From: Candidatus Woesearchaeota archaeon
GTDB taxonomy: Archaea; Nanobdellota; Nanobdellia; Woesearchaeales; BS150m-G63
Length of the DNA stretch: 7,145 nt
Reading direction: 5' to 3'
NCBI GenBank assembly: GCA_019322735.1
Contig: JAHWIG010000023.1
Coordinates: 1 to 7,145, forward strand
In this document: positions 5,093 to 7,145 of the stretch, one piece after another
Layout of the letters: every line of letters begins with the position of its first letter
Numbering within the stretch: the first letter of the stretch is position 1
Notes under the pieces: model-generated
Told to the model about the DNA's origin: nothing
The model's input: only the letters and a program-made list of their open reading frames with translations
Databases searched by the model: none
Translations under genes and position numbers: made by a program

Positions 5093-5152
5093 TTAAACAT
5101 TTTAAATCTAGAGGTTGCCCCGTGTGAAGTTTTGATAATCTAAAATGTTTAA
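5093..5152. repeat. Long inverted repeat with TGCCCCG loop element
   Basis: TTAAACATTTTA (5093-5104) is perfectly repeated in inverse at 5141-5152, separated by 36 bases. The spacer contains TGCCCCG (5116-5122), a GC island in very AT-rich DNA; the inverted repeat at 6092-6148 carries its complement at the same distance from one arm. It lies just before the TATA box of the membrane-protein gene (5158-5167), so it may be an operator or a cruciform site. With the right arm followed by ACACA it could also be an RNA stem. Confidence 0.6.
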
Positions 5153-5157
5153 CACAA

Positions 5158-5167
5158 TATTTAAATA
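5158..5167 (+). promoter_or_regulatory. TATA-box promoter of the membrane/basic protein operon
   Basis: TATTTAAATA is centred 26-27 bp before ATG 5189 and no SD lies before that ATG, so a leaderless transcript is expected. This argues against the TTG at 5174, which would be only about 11 bp from the box. The inverted repeat ending at 5152 borders the box. Confidence 0.6.
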
Positions 5168-5188
5168 ATATTTTTGTTATTTGGGATA

Positions 5189-5557
5189 ATGAGATTAGAG
5201 GATTTAATAGTTGAAGATTGGTATTGGGTTTTATGGATTATATTTCTCTTAGGTTTTTTCATACCCGTTTTCATTACAGGTATACCCCTTCTCAACGATT
5301 CTTTAATGGTTTTTCTTATAATAATGATTATGATTGTAACATTTTATATCATGATTGTAGTATTAATGCATGTTATAAGAAATAAAAGATGGGGTTGGCT
5401 TCTTTCATTATTTTTTATTCCGTTTGCATGGGTAGTATATTATTTTGTACATTATAGGAAAGATGCCCAATGCAGTTTTTTGTGGTTAAAAGAAGATCTC
5501 CCTATTAAGAAGAATAAGAAGAGAAGAAGTAGAAATAAAAAGGGTAGGTTGGGATAA
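5189..5557 (+). CDS. Three-helix membrane protein with basic tail, hypothetical
   Basis: A 122-aa protein starting MRLEDLIVEDW at ATG 5189, chosen from the TATA box 26-27 bp upstream. Three hydrophobic helices are visible at about 11-33, 39-63 and 68-89, joined by short loops. The third (WGWLLSLFFIPFAWVVYYF) has the Trp/Pro/Tyr pattern of PLDc_N-type membrane segments, a weak resemblance. RNKR (64-67) and RK (90-91) plus a strongly basic C-terminus (KKNKKRRSRNKKGRLG) indicate a cytoplasmic tail by the positive-inside rule. The tail motif RNKKGR recurs in the next gene. It shares one base with that gene (TAATG), so they are translationally coupled. An envelope or membrane-anchoring role in a virus is possible but unproven. 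Confidence 0.75.
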   Translation: MRLEDLIVEDWYWVLWIIFLLGFFIPVFITGIPLLNDSLMVFLIIMIMIVTFYIMIVVLMHVIRNKRWGWLLSLFFIPFAWVVYYFVHYRKDAQCSFLWLKEDLPIKKNKKRRSRNKKGRLG

Positions 5558-5991
5558 TGTTCAAAGAATTAAGTAGATGGTATAATCTCTTCCTTTCTAA
5601 AAGAGCTCTTCCTAAAAGACTTAGAAAGAGAGCAGATAAGTATTATAGAATTACTCTAAGAGATTTTATTAAGAAAAGTGGAAGAAAACCTAATAAGAAT
5701 GAATTATTTGAGATAGTCGTTAAGACAAGTCATAGGGCTTACGGGGCAAGAAGGACTTGGAATGGTCCCGGTCATGATGTAAGACAATTGATAAGAAAAT
5801 ATTTGCTTCTGAAAAATAGAATTAGGTTAAAATATGAATTACAACCATTAAAAAGAAAGAGAAGAAATAAGAAAGGAAGAAATAGGAAAGGAAGAATTAG
5901 TAAGAGAAGAAATAGTAAGAGAAGTAATAAGAAGAAGCCATGGTGGATAGAGGATAGGGAGATTGCGAGAAGGGGAGAAGAGGTTTGGTAG
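5557..5991 (+). CDS. Highly basic protein with pentapeptide-repeat tail, hypothetical
   Basis: A 144-aa protein, extremely rich in Arg and Lys. Residues 1-98 look like a helical basic domain (RLRKRADKYYRITLRDFIKK; NELFEIVVKTSHRAYGARRTWNGPGHDVRQLIRKYLLL). Residues 102-126 are five pentapeptides of type R/G-R/S-N/I-x-K, encoded by a 15-bp tandem repeat. The protein ends KPWWIEDREIARRGEEVW. No known family is recognised. The charge suggests binding of DNA, RNA or acidic membranes; a nucleoprotein or condensing role is inference. It is coupled to the membrane protein by TAATG and shares the RNKKGR tail motif with it. No T-run terminator follows. Confidence 0.75.
   Translation: MFKELSRWYNLFLSKRALPKRLRKRADKYYRITLRDFIKKSGRKPNKNELFEIVVKTSHRAYGARRTWNGPGHDVRQLIRKYLLLKNRIRLKYELQPLKRKRRNKKGRNRKGRISKRRNSKRSNKKKPWWIEDREIARRGEEVW
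5860..5934 (+). repeat. Five in-frame 15-bp tandem repeats
   Basis: The units start at 5860, 5875, 5890, 5905 and 5920, each close to GAAGAAATAnnAAAG in purine-rich DNA. They encode RRNKK, GRNRK, GRISK, RRNSK and RSNKK. The 15-bp period keeps the frame, so copy number can change without breaking the gene. Every base except the Asn/Ile T position and an occasional T is a purine. Confidence 0.85.
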
Positions 5992-5993
5992 AA

Positions 5994-6065
5994 GTGAATC
6001 TCTAAAAAAGACGATACATTTAAAAAATCTCTTTAACTATAATTATTAAGATAGACAAGATTCAC
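5994..6065. repeat. Short inverted repeat GTGAATCT / AGATTCAC
   Basis: GTGAATCT (5994-6001) is perfectly inverted at 6058-6065, with 56 bases of AT-rich sequence between. It begins three bases after the stop of the basic-protein gene. At this length it could arise by chance, but it adds to the concentration of repeats between 5992 and 6194. The DNA between the arms shows no gene or RNA. Confidence 0.35.
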
Positions 6066-6074
6066 AAAGTCTAA

Positions 6075-6092
6075 GGCTTAGGCTATGGCTTG
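6075..6092. repeat. Three tandem GGCTnn hexamers
   Basis: GGCTTA, GGCTAT and GGCTTG follow one another directly up to the left arm of the 6092-6148 inverted repeat. Short direct repeats next to a tyrosine integrase gene often serve as arm-type binding sites in attP regions; here this is inferred from position only. Confidence 0.45.
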
Positions 6093-6148
6093 AGAATCGT
6101 ACCAAAGTATAAGTCTCGGTCGGGGCATGATACAATAGTACGATTCTC
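6092..6148. repeat. 11-bp inverted repeat upstream of the integrase promoter (operator or attP candidate)
   Basis: GAGAATCGTAC (6092-6102) is perfectly inverted at 6138-6148, 35 bases apart. Inside lie CGGGGCA (6121-6127), complementary to the island in the repeat at 5093-5152, and a short inner pair GTAT (6107-6110)/ATAC (6130-6133). The right arm runs into the conserved promoter block at 6145. Close to the integrase gene, this is the best candidate for an attachment site or an integrase operator. The arms are too far apart for an ordinary recombinase core with a 6-8 bp spacer. Confidence 0.6.
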
Positions 6149-6172
6149 TTAAGGTGGTATAATAACTTATAA
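6145..6172 (+). promoter_or_regulatory. Promoter/operator module, copy 2 (integrase promoter)
   Basis: Carries the same TCTCTTAAGGTGGTAT block and TAACTTATAA box as 925-952. CTTATAA (6166-6172) is centred 26 bp before ATG 6195, giving a leaderless integrase message. The identical spacing at both copies argues that the starts at 975 and 6195 are correct and that both transcripts are controlled by the same factor. Confidence 0.72.
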
Positions 6173-6194
6173 ACTGAATTTTGTCTCAAGAAAT

Positions 6195-7145
6195 ATGAGC
6201 AAGATAAGAACTAGAAAGCTAGGAGAGAAGATTCAAGAGACAATACAGATTTCTAAATCCGAATTAAAGCAGATAGACTTAGTTGTAAAAAAATTAAAGA
6301 AAGCCAAATATACCAAACAAACAATTCAAGGTAAATACAAAACACCTTTAATCATATTAAGAGATAAATTAAAGACAGATTTCTTGAAAGCGAATAAAGA
6401 GGATATAATGAAATTAAATGAATGGATTAGTTCATCAGATTATTCAAAGAGTAGAAAAAGACAATTAAGAACAGCAATAAGGTTTGCTTATCTTGTTTGG
6501 TTTAAAATGATTGATGCTGATGAAGATCTAGAGATTATTAAGCCAATACGGATATTGAAATTAGAAAGAATAAATAATAAGAATATAAAATCCTATAAAA
6601 TAAAGCTTGATAAACTAATTAAAACCAATCAAGAACTAAAAGAAAAGATTTTAGATAATTTAAGAGATGATAGGGATAAGTTTTATTTTGCTTTAAGGTT
6701 TGAGTCTGGGGGTAGATGTTGCGAGATGGAATCTCTTAAATGGGATAATTTATTTGAAGCTGATGAGATTATGAAAGTTAGAATCATAACAGCAAAGAAT
6801 TCTGGAGATGAGCCAGAAAGAGAAATACCCTTGATCAATTGTTTGCCTTATTTGAATCGTTGGAAGAGACAATATATAGAAGTCTTTGGAAGTGATTTGA
6901 AAGGAAAATATATTTTTAGAAAGAAAACAGATAAAAAGAATGAGCCAATAGGACACGGATATTATTCAAAAATTTGTAGAGGATTAAAAGAAGTCTCTAA
7001 CATTGAGGATTTATGTCCAAAGTATTTTAGAAAATATGCTATAAGTCGGTGGCAAAGAGAAAATATACCAGAAGCTTTAATCAAGAAAATGAGCGGTCAT
7101 TCAAAGAACAGCAAAGCAATAAGTCATTATTCTTATCACGAACAA
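6195..7145 (+). CDS. Tyrosine recombinase/integrase, N-terminal and catalytic part (continues at 145-450)
   Basis: 317 codons, open to the end of the window; through the circular junction the full protein is 418 aa. Residues 1-40 are a basic N-terminus. About 40-120 form a helical core-binding domain, and about 130-317 the catalytic domain: R174 in SGGRCCEME, beta-hairpin K201 in ITAKNSG, K276-x-x-R279, H302 and nucleophile Y312. A Lys at the usual His of box II is known from SSV-type archaeal integrases. A zinc ribbon follows in the 3' part. ATG 6195 is chosen because the TATA box is 26 bp upstream and an in-frame stop (6150-6152) precedes it with no other ATG between. It should act on the element's attP and a host attB, probably in the adjoining 5992-6194 region. 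Unlike the fuselloviral SSV type, the circular cut inside the gene here is an assembly effect, not evidence of attP within the gene. Confidence 0.93.
   Translation, partial: MSKIRTRKLGEKIQETIQISKSELKQIDLVVKKLKKAKYTKQTIQGKYKTPLIILRDKLKTDFLKANKEDIMKLNEWISSSDYSKSRKRQLRTAIRFAYLVWFKMIDADEDLEIIKPIRILKLERINNKNIKSYKIKLDKLIKTNQELKEKILDNLRDDRDKFYFALRFESGGRCCEMESLKWDNLFEADEIMKVRIITAKNSGDEPEREIPLINCLPYLNRWKRQYIEVFGSDLKGKYIFRKKTDKKNEPIGHGYYSKICRGLKEVSNIEDLCPKYFRKYAISRWQRENIPEALIKKMSGHSKNSKAISHYSYHEQ
7002..7145. repeat. Terminal redundancy, right copy (circular junction)
   Basis: Exact copy of 1-144. It covers integrase residues 270-317, including box II and the nucleophile Tyr, which are therefore present once on the circle, not twice. 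Confidence 0.93.

Noticed and set aside
4980..5150. tRNA or rRNA gene
   Set aside because: No cloverleaf, no T-loop GGTTCRA motif and no anticodon arm could be laid out on either strand.
5174..5188. TTG start for the membrane protein
   Set aside because: Only about 11 bp from the TATA-box centre, while ATG 5189 has the normal leaderless spacing.
6750..6956. Reverse-strand frame of 68 codons
   Set aside because: Inside the integrase catalytic domain, whose motifs are clear on the + strand.

Overview
The first 144 bases are identical to the last 144 (1-144 = 7002-7145). The window is therefore best read as one circular element of about 7,001 bp, cut open inside its integrase gene. All credible genes lie on the + strand and most are tightly packed or overlapping. 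The DNA is AT-rich, with Arg mostly AGA/AGG and Ile often ATA. Four clues point to an archaeal host: (i) the integrase resembles archaeal XerA/SSV-type tyrosine recombinases and carries a C-terminal zinc ribbon; (ii) several genes have a TATA-like box centred about 26-27 bp before the ATG, as expected for leaderless archaeal transcripts; (iii) other genes have Shine-Dalgarno sites matching the archaeal anti-SD; (iv) the Zot/HerA-like ATPase looks like genes I associate with DPANN-type archaea (Woese-/Pace-/Nanoarchaeota). The DPANN placement is inference from family resemblance, not a search result.

Layout around the circle. (A) 6195-7145 joined to 145-450 encodes a 418-residue integrase, followed by a small winged-helix protein (489-932). 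(B) A second copy of the integrase promoter module (925-952) drives a cluster made of an Sm-like small protein (975-1211), a 51-aa acidic protein (1204-1359) and a Cys-rich zinc-binding protein (1340-1648). (C) 1649-1758 is an unusual C-rich/G-rich repeat-hairpin region with a possible 16-codon leader peptide. It is a candidate replication origin or attenuator. (D) 1759-4477 is a four-gene run: RecA-like RepA-type ATPase, ribbon-helix-helix protein, helical protein of unknown role, and Zot/HerA-like ATPase. (E) 4562-4893 encodes a 33-aa and a 77-aa protein, followed by hairpins and a likely small structured RNA ending in T7. (F) 5189-5991 encodes a three-helix membrane protein and a very basic protein with a 15-bp tandem repeat in its tail. 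(G) 5992-6194 holds inverted and direct repeats next to the integrase gene and is the likeliest place for attP and/or an operator.

Taken together this is an integrative plasmid or a very small virus. The integrase with its attachment site would give integration, the RepA-like ATPase and G-rich hairpin replication, the winged-helix and RHH proteins control, and the Zot/HerA-like ATPase DNA pumping or virion export. The membrane and basic proteins are the best candidates for envelope or nucleoprotein components if it is a virus. No capsid gene is recognisable, so plasmid versus virus stays open.
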